Source of the DNA: Platanthera guangdongensis
Lineage: Eukaryota > Streptophyta > Magnoliopsida > Asparagales > Orchidaceae
Length of the DNA: 64,000 nt
Assembly (NCBI GenBank): GCA_039583875.1
Contig: CM077159.1
Span: 105,301,295-105,365,294, forward strand
Direction of reading: 5' to 3'
In this document: positions 30,050 to 40,900 of the stretch, piece after piece
Position numbering within the stretch: position 1 is the first letter of the stretch
Layout: each line of letters opens with the position of its first letter
Made by a program: the position numbers and the translations under genes
Notes under the pieces: generated by a model
The model's database searches: none
Told to the model about the DNA's origin: nothing
Seen by the model: only the letters and a program-made list of their open reading frames with translations

Positions 30050-32142
30050 TGAAAGATATGGTACCTAAACACCTAGAGGGGGGGGGGGGGGTGAATAGGT
30101 GACCTAATCCTTTTCTAACTTTACTGGCAGCAAACAGTTTATTATCACAGATTTTTAACTTTTGCACAGCAATCACAAAGTATTCACAGCATACACAGCA
30201 CAATCACAGCACAACACAGTAGTTTATAGTGGTTCCCCAAGATATGGGTACATCCACTTTCCCCCTTCGCCTATCTAGCAGTGTACTAGATTCGGCCAAA
30301 CTCCTCCACTGTCTCAGAACCCAAATTGGTTCCTACACCTCAGGTCCAAAGCCTTACAACTCAGCTTTATCCCAAAGCCTACACTCAGCCAATCAAGGCC
30401 TACACTCAGCCAACCAAGGCCTACACTCAGCCAACAAGGCATACACTCAGAGATCTCTATCTCCTACACTCAGGCTAACAAGCCCTACCCTCAGCCTTTA
30501 TAAATACAGGCTTACAAATCACTCAGATCCAAAGGATCCTACGAGTTAAAATGTATTACAAATAATAACTCTACAATTCAGAAATAAAAGAGAGGAGTTG
30601 AGAGTTTCTTGATGAGTTCTTGGAAGAACTCAGCTGGATTCACTCTGACTTAGCTTTCTTCAAAGCTTCTTGAGTAGAACTGAATAAGACTGAATCCTCC
30701 TGCAGTAGTTCCTTGACCTCTGCTACTTAAGATCCAGAATTGAATCTGAATCCTTCTTCTTAGCCTAGTTCTAGAGGCTGATTTCTTGGAAGGAGCCCTC
30801 TCTCTCCAACTTCTTAGATCTGCACTTGGACTGCAAGATCTTCTTGTGTTGATTCTCTTGGTACCACTTTAATAATTTGTTTTTCAACAAACTAAACTTT
30901 TGAGCAATAATCTGATCCACAATTTCTGTAAACTGTAGATGCCTATTTATAGGCCTTCTTCATGGTAACCGGCTGGTCCGGTCCATAACTGACTTCTGAT
31001 ATCTCTAACAGGTGATGTAGACTGGCTGGAACGGCAGCTGTCAAGTCATCCAGTCATTTCTTGAAAATCCCTAACTGTCTGTAAGTGTCGAGACTTTCTG
31101 TCTTTAAGTGTCGACACTTATAGTCCAAGTGTCGACACATGTTATGTAAGTGTCGACACAAGTCTACAAGGTGTCGACACATTTCCTTGTATGTCTCGAC
31201 ACAGATTCTTCTGCATGTGTCGACACTGAAATTGAGTGTCGACACAAGTACTTGTTCTTCTAGCTTTTGCTGAATTCTTCTAAGTGTCGACACATCTCCT
31301 TTGTGTCGACACAACTTCTTGTGTTGAATCTGTCAAGTGTCGACACTGCTTCTTGATGTCGACACATAGTCTTCAATGTCATTACTTGCTGAGTGTCGAC
31401 ACACCTTCTTCTTGTTGAGACTTCAGTTAAGTGTCGACACATTCCCTTAGTGTCGACACTTGTACTTAGAATATTTTTGTTGAACTTTCTGATCTTTGCT
31501 AAGTGTCAACACAGCTCCTTGTGTCGACACTTTCTTCAAGTGTAGAGTCATTAGCTGAGTGTCAACACATTGTGCTGGGTGTCGACACTTACTTCATGTG
31601 TTGACTCTTCTGGTTGTGTGTCGACACATTGTGCTGGGTGTCGACACAATCTTCAAGTGCTGACTCTTCTGTTGAGTGTCAACACATTGTTCTGAGTGTC
31701 GACACTTTAACTTAGTCTCTGCAGACTTTTGCTGAGTGTCGACACAGCTCCAAGTGTCGACACTTTCTGGTGTAGACACAGCTTCACTGAGTGTCGACAT
31801 AGCTCCTTGTGTCGACACTTTCTGTCTGCACTTTTCTTCACTGAGTGTCGACACAGCTCCTTGTGTCGACACTTTCTGTCTGGTGTCGACTCTGCATCCC
31901 AGGTGTCAACACAATGACTCCAAGTGTCGACACTGCTTGTCTGGGTGTCGACACAAGCTTTCTTGAGTGTCGACACTTTCCCTCTAGGTGTCGACACATG
32001 GACTTAGAAACTTTTTGCTTCAGTCCAGTGATTACTTAACCTGCACAAGTAAACTCAACATACATCAAATACATTATGATGTATATCATTGAGTTGGGTG
32101 AGGCTTCTTCAAATCAGGTACATTTGACCAATGTACCCAACA
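30050..32142 (-). mobile_element. 3' LTR of the SIRE element
   Basis: 2093 bp. Near its outer end is a G14 run (30078-30091). A direct repeat of the phrase 'cctacactcagccaa' spans about 30368-30440. The minus-strand TATA box is in GCCTATTTATAGGC (about 30944). From 31085 to 31999 lies the TGTCGACA array. The PPT (minus strand AATAGGGGGAGAT) abuts at 32143. Confidence 0.92.
31085..31999. repeat. Array of about 28 TGTCGACA palindromes (3' LTR)
   Basis: The core GTGTCGACAC is a perfect 10-bp palindrome (SalI site in the centre). About 28 TGTCGACA cores occur in 0.9 kb, plus degenerate ones (TGTCTCGACA, TGTCAACA, TGTAGACA). Spacers of roughly 8-35 bases are often CT-rich (AGCTCCTT, TTCTT). The spacers differ from each other, so this is a dispersed-motif array rather than a simple tandem repeat. 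Confidence 0.9.
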
Positions 32143-32439
32143 ATCTCCCCCTATTTGGAGAAGTCATAACCCTTAGTCAATGATATACACCATTCATAAT
32201 TAAAGATTACAAAATGATGTAAAGCAGATTATTTACAGCAGGGTAAACATAAACATGTAATAATTCACACATGTATACACATTCATTATTTTAGAACAAG
32301 AAATAGACACATTCACAGAATAATCATGAAATATATTTATCATATATTGTTCTAACATTTTTCTAATACACCTTCAATGGTTTGCAAAAATGTTTTACAT
32401 TTAAAAGATTACAAAATAATCTTCAAGTAATTTCTTAAT

Positions 32440-34200
32440 CTATTTCTGGTCTGGTTCTTTGATAACTATGCCTTTGCCAGGTTGGACTTGAGCTTTGACA
32501 GTGGCTTCAGCAGTTTCAGCAATAGCAGGCTTCTTGCCTTTTAGATCTTTCTGTTTGAGTGCTTCTGCCTTGATCTTCTGCCTCTCAAAGTAGTGATATG
32601 GCTTGGGGAAGTACTTGCTAGGCTCCACTGCAGTAGGAGGTAGCTTTCCCATCTTAGCCTTCCTTCTGAATTGAACAATGGCTTCTTGTCTTATTTCATG
32701 TTTTCTCCATTCAGCTTCAAAGAACCACTTGTTCCTTTCATGAGTATTGTCCTTGGCAGCTTTCCAGGCAGTTAATATGATATTCCCAGAGGTAGGGCTC
32801 CACTGTTCAAAATCTGGCTTTTGTTCTGCTTGTTCCCTAAACCTCTTCTTTGACAACCTTGTCTCTTCTTCTTTCTGTAATTCCTCTTGCATGGCTTCAG
32901 ATATAGGTTGAACAACCTTTTCAATATGAACATGGTCCTTGCCCTCAGGTGGGCTATACATGGTGCTCACATCTGCTTGAATCATGTCAAAGTCTGGAGG
33001 TGGATAAATGACCTGAGCTACCTCTGGTTGCTCACCTCCAAGATAGGCAGTTTGAATCCCTGATTCAGCAACATTATCATCATCACAGAGTGGAGGATAG
33101 CCCAGTGTAGCTCTGATGGAATTAGATATCCATTTGGCATGGTCAGAGCTAGCTTTGACTAATACTCTCTCCCCCTTTATGACTTCTCGAGCCATATGGT
33201 CTCTGACATCATCCTTTTGAAATCTTATTTGACTGTCCAAATATCTGATTCCCTCTTTAAAGAATGGTTTGAGCTTTTGCAGTTGATCAGATATAGCTTT
33301 CTGAGAGGCTTGGATGGCAGTCTTGACAGCAGAAATTTCTTGTTGAAAGGCTTTGTCAAATTCTATTTTAGCAGCAGTAGATGTAGAAGGTTCAGCACCC
33401 TTGGTCTTCAACTCAGTGACTATAGCATTATGTGAAGCAGTCAAATTGTCATTCATTCTTATCTGATTTTCCAGGATATACCCTTGCTTCAATGCTATAT
33501 CATCTATCTGTGCCTTGATCTTCTCTTGGTGTGTTGCCAAATACACCACTGCATTTCCACCCTTGTGGAAGCAGTCTGTCATCTCCTTCTTGTTGAGATT
33601 CATCTCAAACCTTATAGATTTTATATCTTGGGCCAGATCAAATTGTAAAGTCTTCTGCCCTTCATCCATATAAGCCTCTATAGCCTTTCTTTGTTCATCA
33701 AGTTTTATCTGCATGACAATCATTAAGGCACTATAATCAACAGTTGGGGCTTGTTGAATTATAGGCTGTGGGGCTATAGATTGCAGAGCTTTCTTGTAAC
33801 TCTGACTTCTCCTTTTAAAAACATATAATTTCTTCTTCTTTGCCCTAGCACTCTCCTCATCTTCAGAGGCAGAAGTGCTGGCTATCTCAACCCTATCCTT
33901 AGGGCTTTGAGGTTTTTCAGTTTGCACATCAGGTGCCTTCTCATTTTCTGGCCTAATAGGCTCTTCCAGATCTTGTACTTGCTCCCCTGCAGCAGCAACA
34001 ATATCTCTTCCAGCAGCTTCTTTGTCCATGTCAAAATCAACTTGATCTAGATTGAGAAATAGATCTTCCATGGTGAACTCTTGAGGTGATTGAGCTGGAG
34101 ACATTCTTTGCTCTTCAACTACTAGAACAGCAGATGTGTCTTTGATAACAACATCTGGTTCTTGACTAGGCAGCTGAGTTTGCTGAGGAACATCAAACAA
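32440..34200 (-). CDS. SIRE extra ORF, C-terminal coiled-coil part
   Basis: A 586-codon open frame. Acidic Gln/Glu/Asp-rich N-terminal third, a basic patch (RAKKKKLYVFKRRSQSYKK), then long helical stretches with heptad Leu/Ile and Lys/Glu (about residues 150-340). The C-terminal segment is charged, ending in a Lys-rich tail (QPGKGIVIKEPDQ). No membrane segment or signal peptide is apparent. It is probably one protein with 34298-35257, from which it is separated by two one-base shifts. It corresponds in place to the envelope-like ORF of SIRE elements, but the sequence gives no direct support for an envelope role. Confidence 0.7.
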   Translation of the reverse strand: MFDVPQQTQLPSQEPDVVIKDTSAVLVVEEQRMSPAQSPQEFTMEDLFLNLDQVDFDMDKEAAGRDIVAAAGEQVQDLEEPIRPENEKAPDVQTEKPQSPKDRVEIASTSASEDEESARAKKKKLYVFKRRSQSYKKALQSIAPQPIIQQAPTVDYSALMIVMQIKLDEQRKAIEAYMDEGQKTLQFDLAQDIKSIRFEMNLNKKEMTDCFHKGGNAVVYLATHQEKIKAQIDDIALKQGYILENQIRMNDNLTASHNAIVTELKTKGAEPSTSTAAKIEFDKAFQQEISAVKTAIQASQKAISDQLQKLKPFFKEGIRYLDSQIRFQKDDVRDHMAREVIKGERVLVKASSDHAKWISNSIRATLGYPPLCDDDNVAESGIQTAYLGGEQPEVAQVIYPPPDFDMIQADVSTMYSPPEGKDHVHIEKVVQPISEAMQEELQKEEETRLSKKRFREQAEQKPDFEQWSPTSGNIILTAWKAAKDNTHERNKWFFEAEWRKHEIRQEAIVQFRRKAKMGKLPPTAVEPSKYFPKPYHYFERQKIKAEALKQKDLKGKKPAIAETAEATVKAQVQPGKGIVIKEPDQK

Positions 34201-34297
34201 ATCAGCATTTCTATAAGATATTCTAAAGTTTTTAGGTCAGTGAGTACCTCTTGGATGATGATGGTGGCTTGCTCACTGTCCAGTGTAGATGCTGCTT

Positions 34298-35257
34298 CTA
34301 CAACTTGATGCTCCCCTGGCTTTGATCCCTGTGGATGGGGCGAGCTAGAGGCAGCTCCCCCTGGATCTCAGCATCAGCTGGAGGAGCAGGAGACTTCACT
34401 GTCGGCACTTCCTCATGATCATCAGAAGTGAAAACAACCTGTTCTTCACTCCCAGAACTGCTGGAGGACTCTTGTGCCACAGGAACTATCTTCCTTTTCT
34501 TCTTAGGAGGAGTGACTTTCTCAGTAACTGTCTTCTCAGGGGTTGGCATGTCCTTTGACAACACCCTGTCCCATCTTGAAAAGATCCTTAGATCCATCTT
34601 CCTCATGTGGTTTATTTTGCTACCTGCAGCTGCACTCATCACCTCTGGTATGGTACCAGCTAGGTAGAGACTAATGATCCTGCCCAGATTGGGCTTATTC
34701 AAGCTCTCCTTAATCTTGTCAAATACTATGATTGACCAATCAGTTCTTAGATTAAAGATAATTCTTGTCATTACTCCAAACATATTGGCAGACACTCTGT
34801 CATGCCCTCCTGGCTTACTGAGTAAGACTTTTCCCACAATCTCAGACATGAATTTTCCTTGAGTATTCATGCCTTTCCTGTTAAAGACAGAACCTATCTT
34901 CATCTTTGGATTAAGACCACACCAGGTTAAAGCTTCCCTGGTCTTTGAAGCAGTAACCTTTTCGTCATCTTGAATTTTTGGTAGCTGAAGTACCTTCCTC
35001 AGACTCTTAGGTGAAACCTTAATCTTAGTTCCATGAACTCTGGATTTGATTCTGAATCCAGATTCATCTACGGCAGCTCCATTAAGAAATTCAAGTACTT
35101 CCTTCTTCCAAATCTTTGTAGGTTCAGACAAGAGATATTCTAGTCCAGAATCGACGACTAGGGTTACCACTGCCTGAATTTCTTGATCTGCATCGTCGAA
35201 TGCGCCGCCCACAAGCTCATAACCCTCGTTAACGTTCTCCTCAAGCTTAGGAGCCAT
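34298..35257 (-). CDS. SIRE extra ORF, N-terminal globular part
   Basis: A 319-codon frame starting MAPKLEENVNEGYELVGGAF. It has a globular domain with IKVSPKSLRKVLQLPK, then ALTWCGLNPKMKIGSVFNR and SANMFGVMTRIIFNLRTDWS. The pattern resembles plant retroelement-associated proteins of the Athila/SIRE extra-ORF type (putative plant transposon protein family; recognised by pattern only). A Lys/Ser-rich hinge (PPKKKRKIVPVAQESSSSSG) resembles a nuclear localisation signal. The frame closes at 34298, but another frame (HQVVEAASTLDSEQAT) continues towards 34200, implying a longer original protein of about 930 residues. Confidence 0.65.
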   Translation of the reverse strand: MAPKLEENVNEGYELVGGAFDDADQEIQAVVTLVVDSGLEYLLSEPTKIWKKEVLEFLNGAAVDESGFRIKSRVHGTKIKVSPKSLRKVLQLPKIQDDEKVTASKTREALTWCGLNPKMKIGSVFNRKGMNTQGKFMSEIVGKVLLSKPGGHDRVSANMFGVMTRIIFNLRTDWSIIVFDKIKESLNKPNLGRIISLYLAGTIPEVMSAAAGSKINHMRKMDLRIFSRWDRVLSKDMPTPEKTVTEKVTPPKKKRKIVPVAQESSSSSGSEEQVVFTSDDHEEVPTVKSPAPPADAEIQGELPLARPIHRDQSQGSIKL

Positions 35258-35289
35258 TAGGGTTTGTAGAATTTATCTGTAGAAAAGAG

Positions 35290-35745
35290 AGGTGTCGACA
35301 CAGTAGTTTTGGTCTCGAAACTTTGAAATCGTGTCGACAAACAAAGACAGAACCCTATTTATACATGTCTAAGTTTGAAGATGAACAGGCGGGACCGCTA
35401 ACTTAAAATGTGTCGACACTGTCTATAAGTGTCGACACTGACTTATAATGTCTCGACACTCATGTGTCGACACAAGTTTAGTCCACAGATTTTATGTGTC
35501 GACACTTGATTATGTGTCGACACAACATAACTCGACAAATTGTCGAGACTTTACTTAGAAAATTCTGAGTAAAACATAAGTGTCGACACCACATTGGATG
35601 TGTCGACACCTACTAGACATGTGTCGACACTAACATTCTGAAGTGTCGACACCAACATCCTAGATGTGTCGACACCTTTTTCCTGAAGTGTCGACACCAC
35701 TATTCTGTGTCGACATAGACTTGTCTATGTGTCGACACCTTTTGA
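35290..35745. repeat. Second TGTCGACA palindrome array, internal
   Basis: About 14 TGTCGACA cores between the end of pol (35771) and the start of the extra ORF (35257), many followed by CACC or CACTA. The motif matches the LTR array but the spacers are different. In element orientation it sits in the leader of the extra ORF. Confidence 0.88.
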
Positions 35746-35770
35746 CTTAGTCATTTTCAAATCTGTAAAC

Positions 35771-36433
35771 TTACTCTAAGTTTATCATTCCTAGTTCAAT
35801 TTTGAATCTATTGAACTTAGCTTCTTCTAGTGGCTTAGTAAACATATCAGCTACTTGTTCATCTATTTTAACATATTCTAATAAAATATCTTCTCTTTCT
35901 ACATGCTCCCTAAGAAAATGATATTTAATCTCAATATGTTTTGTCCTACTATGGGATACAGGGTTATTAGCTATTGAAATAGCACTTGTAGAATCACAGA
36001 AAAGTGGAGTTCTACTTACCTGAAATCCATAGTCCTCTAGCTGATGTTGAATCCACAGAAGTTGAGCACAGCAACTTCCTGCAGCCACATACTCTGACTC
36101 AGCTATGGAGATAGCCACACTGGTTTGCTTCTTGCTACTCCATGAAATTAGTCTCCCACCTAGGAATTGACAGGTTCCAGTAGTGCTCTTTCTATTCTCT
36201 TTGCATCCTGCAAAGTCTGCATCTGAATAACCTGTTAGATCAAAATCTCCATTCCTAGGGTACCAAAGGCCTAGATAGGGAGTGCCCTTTAGATATCTCA
36301 ATATTCTTTTGACTGCAGTCAAATGAGACTCTTTAGGGCAGGCTTGATACCTTGCACAAACACATGTAGCATACATGATGTCTGGTCTACTAGCAGTCAA
36401 GTATAATAGGGAGCCAACTATCCCTCTATACAA
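35771..36433 (-). CDS. RNase H of the SIRE element
   Basis: It opens at YRGIVGSLLYLTASRPDIMY. RNase H motifs are GYSDADFAGCKENRKSTTG, then AESEYVAAGSC, then CDSTSAISIANNPVSHSRTK. It ends QVADMFTKPLEEAKFNRF and GMINLE. It is separated from the RT block by one missing base near 36450-36460, where the reading SKE-M should continue into AGKPVDET. Confidence 0.88.
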   Translation of the reverse strand: MYRGIVGSLLYLTASRPDIMYATCVCARYQACPKESHLTAVKRILRYLKGTPYLGLWYPRNGDFDLTGYSDADFAGCKENRKSTTGTCQFLGGRLISWSSKKQTSVAISIAESEYVAAGSCCAQLLWIQHQLEDYGFQVSRTPLFCDSTSAISIANNPVSHSRTKHIEIKYHFLREHVEREDILLEYVKIDEQVADMFTKPLEEAKFNRFKIELGMINLE

Positions 36434-36441
36434 GGTTTCAT

Positions 36442-37137
36442 CTACAGGTTTCCCTGCATCTCCTTGCTAAGAGACATACTTGACCCCATAGGAGTCTTCA
36501 TGGTGCTGGATGAATCCATACCATACTTCCTTATGAGTTCTAGGGTGAACTTGGACTGACATATGAATAAACCATTTTCAGTCTGTTTAACTTGGAGACC
36601 CAAGAAAAACTTCAGCTCTCCCATACTACTCATTTCAAACTGACCTTGCATAAGTTTTGCAAACTTTTTGCAAAGGCTGCTTTCAGTAGACCCAAATATA
36701 ATGTCATCTACATATATTTGGACTAGTATGACTTTGCCTCTAGATTCCCTAAGGAATAGAGTCTTATCTATTTTCCCGCTTGAGAATTTGTTCTCAATGA
36801 GGAAACTAGATAGGGTTTCATACCAAGCCCTAGGGGCTTGCTTTAACCCATATAAAGCTTTCCTAAGTCTATAGACATGATGAGGTAGAGTTGGATCAAC
36901 AAAACCTGAAGGCTGCTCCACATAGACTTCTTCTTTCAAATTACCATTTAGGAATGCTGACTTGACATCCATTTGGTATACCTTGAATCCTTGATAGGTT
37001 GCATAGGCCAAGAACATCCTTATGGCTTCCAGTCTGGCTACTGGAGCAAAGGTTTGATCAAAGTCAATACCTTCTTCTTGTCTATATCCTTTAGCAATCC
37101 AGTCTAGCCTTATTCTTAATGATGACCCCTTGTTCAT
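36442..37137 (-). CDS. Reverse transcriptase of the SIRE element
   Basis: Contains [20 protein letters not shown], then [35 protein letters not shown] and the intact catalytic box [30 protein letters not shown] marks the end of the thumb. The true upstream frame is 37091-38938: an extra A in 'ctggattgctaaa' (about 37100) shifts the reading between KARL and AKGYRQ. Confidence 0.88.
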   Translation of the reverse strand: MNKGSSLRIRLDWIAKGYRQEEGIDFDQTFAPVARLEAIRMFLAYATYQGFKVYQMDVKSAFLNGNLKEEVYVEQPSGFVDPTLPHHVYRLRKALYGLKQAPRAWYETLSSFLIENKFSSGKIDKTLFLRESRGKVILVQIYVDDIIFGSTESSLCKKFAKLMQGQFEMSSMGELKFFLGLQVKQTENGLFICQSKFTLELIRKYGMDSSSTMKTPMGSSMSLSKEMQGNL

Positions 37138-38938
37138 CCATCTTATTCCTGTAGATCCACTTAGTTCCTATTACATTGTGGTCTTTAGGTTTAGGAACCA
37201 ATTCCCAGACCTTGCACCTCTTGAACTGATTAAGCTCTTCTTGCATTGCTTCAGTCCATTGTGGATCTTGTATTGCTTCTTCAAACTTCTTAGGTTCAAC
37301 TTGTGACAGAAAGCTGGAACAGATTGCAGCATTCTGATTTCTGCTCCTTGTTTGAACTCCTTGTCTTGGATCTCCAATAATCAGCTCTACTGGATGATCT
37401 CTAAGATGCCTGTGGGCTGGAGGCATCCTCACTTCTGGTTGAACCATTTCAGCATCTACATCATGCTGTATTCCTTGGATTTCTTCAGCAATTGGCACAT
37501 ATAGTTCTCCCCCTGGACAACAGCTACTTTCTTCTACTTGTTGTCTTGCAGCAGACACTTCTTCTATAGTAAGCTTGTCCATTTTCTTTGTCAAACCTGT
37601 GGGGCTGCATACACTGCTAGACAACTCATTTTTAATAAGTTTAGTCTCATCAAAAACTACATGCACTGATTCTTCTACAACTTGTGTAGTCAAGTTGTAG
37701 ACTCTATAAGCCTTACTATTATTGCTGTACCCAACAAAAATTCCCTCTTGGGACTTGACAGCAAACTTAGTTAAGTAAGACTTCCCATTGTTAAGTATGA
37801 AGCATTTACAACCAAAGATCCTAAAATAGGATAGGTTTGGTTTCCTGCCTTTCACTACTTCATAGGGGGTCTTGTTAAGCCTTTTAGTGATGGTAGCCCT
37901 ATTTATAACATGACATGCAGTGTTAACTGCTTCAGCCCAGAAATACTCTGCCAGTGATGTATCACTCAATAGGGTTCTACCAGCCTCTATCAAGGTTCTA
38001 TTCTTCCTCTCAGCAATGCCATTTTGCTGAGGTGTTCTAGGTGAAGAGAATTCTTGAAATATCCCAAAGTCTTCACACAGTTTTGTCATGCTATCAGACT
38101 GAAATTCAGTACCATGGTCACTTCTAATTTTGACCACTGTACTATTTAGTTCATTCTGAATTTGCTTGACAAAGCTATAGAAGACACTAGGTGTTTCAGA
38201 TTTCTGTCTTAAGAAGAACACCCAGGAATACCTTGAGTAGTCATCTATAACTACAAAGGTATAGACCTTCCTACCTAAGCTGTGAAATGGCATTGGACCA
38301 AAAAGATCCAAATGCAAGAGGTATAAACACCTCACATCATCTTTGTTCTCTATGCTTCTAAAGGTGGATTTAGTCTGTTTGCCCTTTTGACAAGCTGAGC
38401 AAATGCCATCTTTAACACACTTAACTTGAGAACCATTCCTCACTAACTCTTTGCTAAAGAGTTTGCTAATAGTCTTGTAGTTAAGATGGGCAAGCCTCTT
38501 GTGCCATTTGACACAATGAGAGACTGTCTCATCAGCTACAAGACAAACTGGAGAACCATTGTTCTCAACCATAATGTCTAGGCAGTAGACATTCCTCTTC
38601 CTATATCCTGTCAAAATGATCTCTTGATCACTTGACCTCTTGATATGACAACCATTTTTAGCAAATGAGATGTCATACCCTACATCACTTAATTGACTTA
38701 TACTTATTAGGTTGTGTTTCAACCCTTTAACATAAGCCACTTGAGTAATGGTAACTAAGTTTGTAGAAATGTTACCAAATCCTTTGATGATTCCTTTTTC
38801 AGAACCACCAAAGGTTACTTTTGGACCATCTTTTACTGGAATGTAGTCCTTTAGTAATCTTCTTGTTCCAGTCATGTGTCTGGAACATCCACTGTCCAAG
38901 TACCATGTTGGGGTGTGGCCACTTGGACTTACCTGCAA
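37091..38938 (-). CDS. Protease, integrase and start of RT (SIRE)
   Basis: Protease [13 protein letters not shown] lies near the N-terminus. The pre-integrase zinc segment has [18 protein letters not shown] and [14 protein letters not shown]. The integrase core has D in [14 protein letters not shown] in IRSDHGTEF and E in [11 protein letters not shown]. The RT begins at [20 protein letters not shown]. Read upstream, the same frame continues without shift to a TAA at 38945-38947 and then gag, so gag and pol are separated by one stop codon. Confidence 0.88.
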   Translation of the reverse strand: MQVSPSGHTPTWYLDSGCSRHMTGTRRLLKDYIPVKDGPKVTFGGSEKGIIKGFGNISTNLVTITQVAYVKGLKHNLISISQLSDVGYDISFAKNGCHIKRSSDQEIILTGYRKRNVYCLDIMVENNGSPVCLVADETVSHCVKWHKRLAHLNYKTISKLFSKELVRNGSQVKCVKDGICSACQKGKQTKSTFRSIENKDDVRCLYLLHLDLFGPMPFHSLGRKVYTFVVIDDYSRYSWVFFLRQKSETPSVFYSFVKQIQNELNSTVVKIRSDHGTEFQSDSMTKLCEDFGIFQEFSSPRTPQQNGIAERKNRTLIEAGRTLLSDTSLAEYFWAEAVNTACHVINRATITKRLNKTPYEVVKGRKPNLSYFRIFGCKCFILNNGKSYLTKFAVKSQEGIFVGYSNNSKAYRVYNLTTQVVEESVHVVFDETKLIKNELSSSVCSPTGLTKKMDKLTIEEVSAARQQVEESSCCPGGELYVPIAEEIQGIQHDVDAEMVQPEVRMPPAHRHLRDHPVELIIGDPRQGVQTRSRNQNAAICSSFLSQVEPKKFEEAIQDPQWTEAMQEELNQFKRCKVWELVPKPKDHNVIGTKWIYRNKMDEQGVIIKNKARLDC

Positions 38939-38944
38939 AACAGA

Positions 38945-40280
38945 TTAATGGACCTTAGAACCCAAAGAATTCTTGGGTCCTTGGTATTTGTTAGTCTGCA
39001 ATCTGACAAAGCTCCCTGCAGGCTTTCCAACACGTAGCTTGCTACTCACCTTGGCACTGATATTGTGCCAACAGTCCACTGCAAAGTGGCCAATTTTGCC
39101 ACAGCACCAACATTCAAACTTGTTGTACCTTTGCTTAGGTACAGCCTTTGCTGTATTATCTACAGCATTCTTGTTGAATGCTGGGGCTTTGCCCTTGGAC
39201 TTAGACTTGGACTGCTCAGTCCTTGCAGGTCTAATAAAGCCCAGTCCAGCCTTGCCTTTTTGATGAACAAATTCATCAATTAAAGGTAACACTGACTTAG
39301 GTTTAGAAAACCTAGCAACTAAGTCCTTCTCCTTCTGAAGATTGATCTCTAGACTCTTAATTTGATCATTCTTAAATGATATAGTACCCATCTGAATCAC
39401 TGTTATGTGTTTCAACCTAGCTATCTCATTCAACTTTTGATCAAACTGCTTCTCAAAATCTGTTGCACCAGCTTTAAGTTCAGCAATTTCCTTTGCCTGA
39501 CTTTTGGCTAGGGATTTGCTTTTCTTGTAAGCTTGCAACAGCACCTTATATTCATCTATAAGTTGATGAATATCATCCTCAGACTCAGATACACTTTCAT
39601 CACTTGATGAAGATGAATCTGATTCTGAACTAGAACAAGAAACTGAATTTAAACTTGAACCTTGTACCTGACTGGGTCCTGGCTGCTCCAGGATTTTAGC
39701 ACTGTCAGTCAAAGCCATTAGTCCTTGACATTGACTGTCTTCTTGTTCATAAATAGACTCCATGATCTGCATGAATTCTTCCTCTTCTTCTCCAGCAAAC
39801 AGCCCTATGTAGGCATCAGCCTCAGACTCAGTTTCTGAAGAAGAAATGTCTGATAGAGTCTTCTCCTTCTTGGCAACAAAAGAATTCTCTTTCTTGCCTT
39901 TGAAGTAAGCCTTTTTCCTGTCACCAGATTCCTTTCTCTTCTCTGGACAATCTGCAATAACATGGCCCTGTCTATTGCAGTAGTAGCATACTATCTTAGA
40001 TCCAGTTGCCTTGCTTGACTTTGTCCTCTTCCTGTCTTTCTTTGAAGGCTTTTTCTCCTGATAAAAGACTTCCTTTCCCTTTAAAGAAGAAGGTCTTGAC
40101 CTCCACTGTTTTTCTTCAAGAATTTCTGAAAGTGCCTAGTGAAGGCAGCAAAGTCTTCATCACTTTCACTGCTCTCACTCTTTGTGCTGACTGACTCATC
40201 AGACTCTGAATCAACTACCTCTGGAGGTGGAGTTGATGACTTATTCCTGCACTTTTTGGGAACTTCTATCTTGAAAGCAA
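38945..40280 (-). pseudogene. Gag C-terminal region with two zinc knuckles (SIRE)
   Basis: From about 40280 the minus strand encodes an Asp/Ser-rich acidic segment (STKSESSESDEDFAAFTRHF). A one-base shift follows near 40110. Next come a Lys-rich segment, a first CCHC knuckle (CYYCNRQGHVIADC, about 39955-39996), a coiled-coil stretch (about 39560-39340) and a second knuckle (CWCCGKIGHFAVDC, about 39065-39110). The frame 38945-39772 is open and ends at TAA. Two knuckles and a coiled coil are typical of large SIRE gags. Confidence 0.75.
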
Positions 40281-40287
40281 CTGATCT

Positions 40288-40887
40288 TTAATTGTGTTCA
40301 GTCCTTGTTGATTTCTCCTCCTCTTTCCTCACTGTCAATTGCATCTCATATGACAATAACTTGCCAAACAGTGTAGGAGGAGGAATTTCCCCCAACTTAG
40401 CCATTTCTCTTATGGAACAGATCTTTGTGTCCCAATCTTTGGTTAGGGACCTTAAGAACTTATCATTTAGTTCATAGTTACTGAACTCTCTTCCATAAGA
40501 CATGAGTTCATTAACTATTCTGTAGAACTTCTTATAGCACTCAGTTATGCTATCACCTTTACCCTGTCTAAAGCTCTCATACTCCTGATTTAGCAAGGAT
40601 TTTCTATCTTGCCTGACTTCTTCAGATCCTTCCATATACACTATAAGAGTGTCCCACATCTCTTTAGCTGTCTTACAGTGTATAAGATTCTGAAAAGTTG
40701 CATCATTTATGGCACTTACAATAATGTTTTGTGCCCTCTTGTCCATTGTAGCTAGGACAATCTCATCCTTAGTCATCTCAGAGAAATCCTTTGGAGCTCT
40801 CTGATTTGCATCCAAAACTGAAATCTTCATTGGCACATAAGGCCCTTCCTTTACTGTGATGTAGATTCTAGGGTCAGAGGCTTCCAT
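40288..40887 (-). CDS. Gag N-terminal part (SIRE)
   Basis: The ATG at 40885-40887 lies only 13 bases from the nested Copia insertion. The protein has the Copia gag (UBN2) pattern: NDATFQNLIHCKTAKEMWDT, then LLNQEYESFRQGKGDSITEC, then FLRSLTKDWDTKICSIREM. A TAA at 40288-40290 interrupts it; the same frame continues beyond with SVAFKIEVPKKCRNKSS, so it is a single nonsense change. Confidence 0.85.
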   Translation of the reverse strand: MEASDPRIYITVKEGPYVPMKISVLDANQRAPKDFSEMTKDEIVLATMDKRAQNIIVSAINDATFQNLIHCKTAKEMWDTLIVYMEGSEEVRQDRKSLLNQEYESFRQGKGDSITECYKKFYRIVNELMSYGREFSNYELNDKFLRSLTKDWDTKICSIREMAKLGEIPPPTLFGKLLSYEMQLTVRKEEEKSTRTEHN

Positions 40888-40900
40888 AAATAGCCTTACC

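Noticed and set aside
31085..31999. A CRISPR-like repeat array (short regular repeats with varied spacers)
   Set aside because: The repeats are only 8-10 bp with irregular, very short spacers, lie inside a plant LTR, and occur in both LTRs. No cas genes exist in this eukaryotic window.
38929..38942. TTTTGCAG/GTAAGT at the gag-pol border as paired splice sites
   Set aside because: Acceptor and donor consensus overlap at one point, but the frame is continuous on both sides and no intron is needed.
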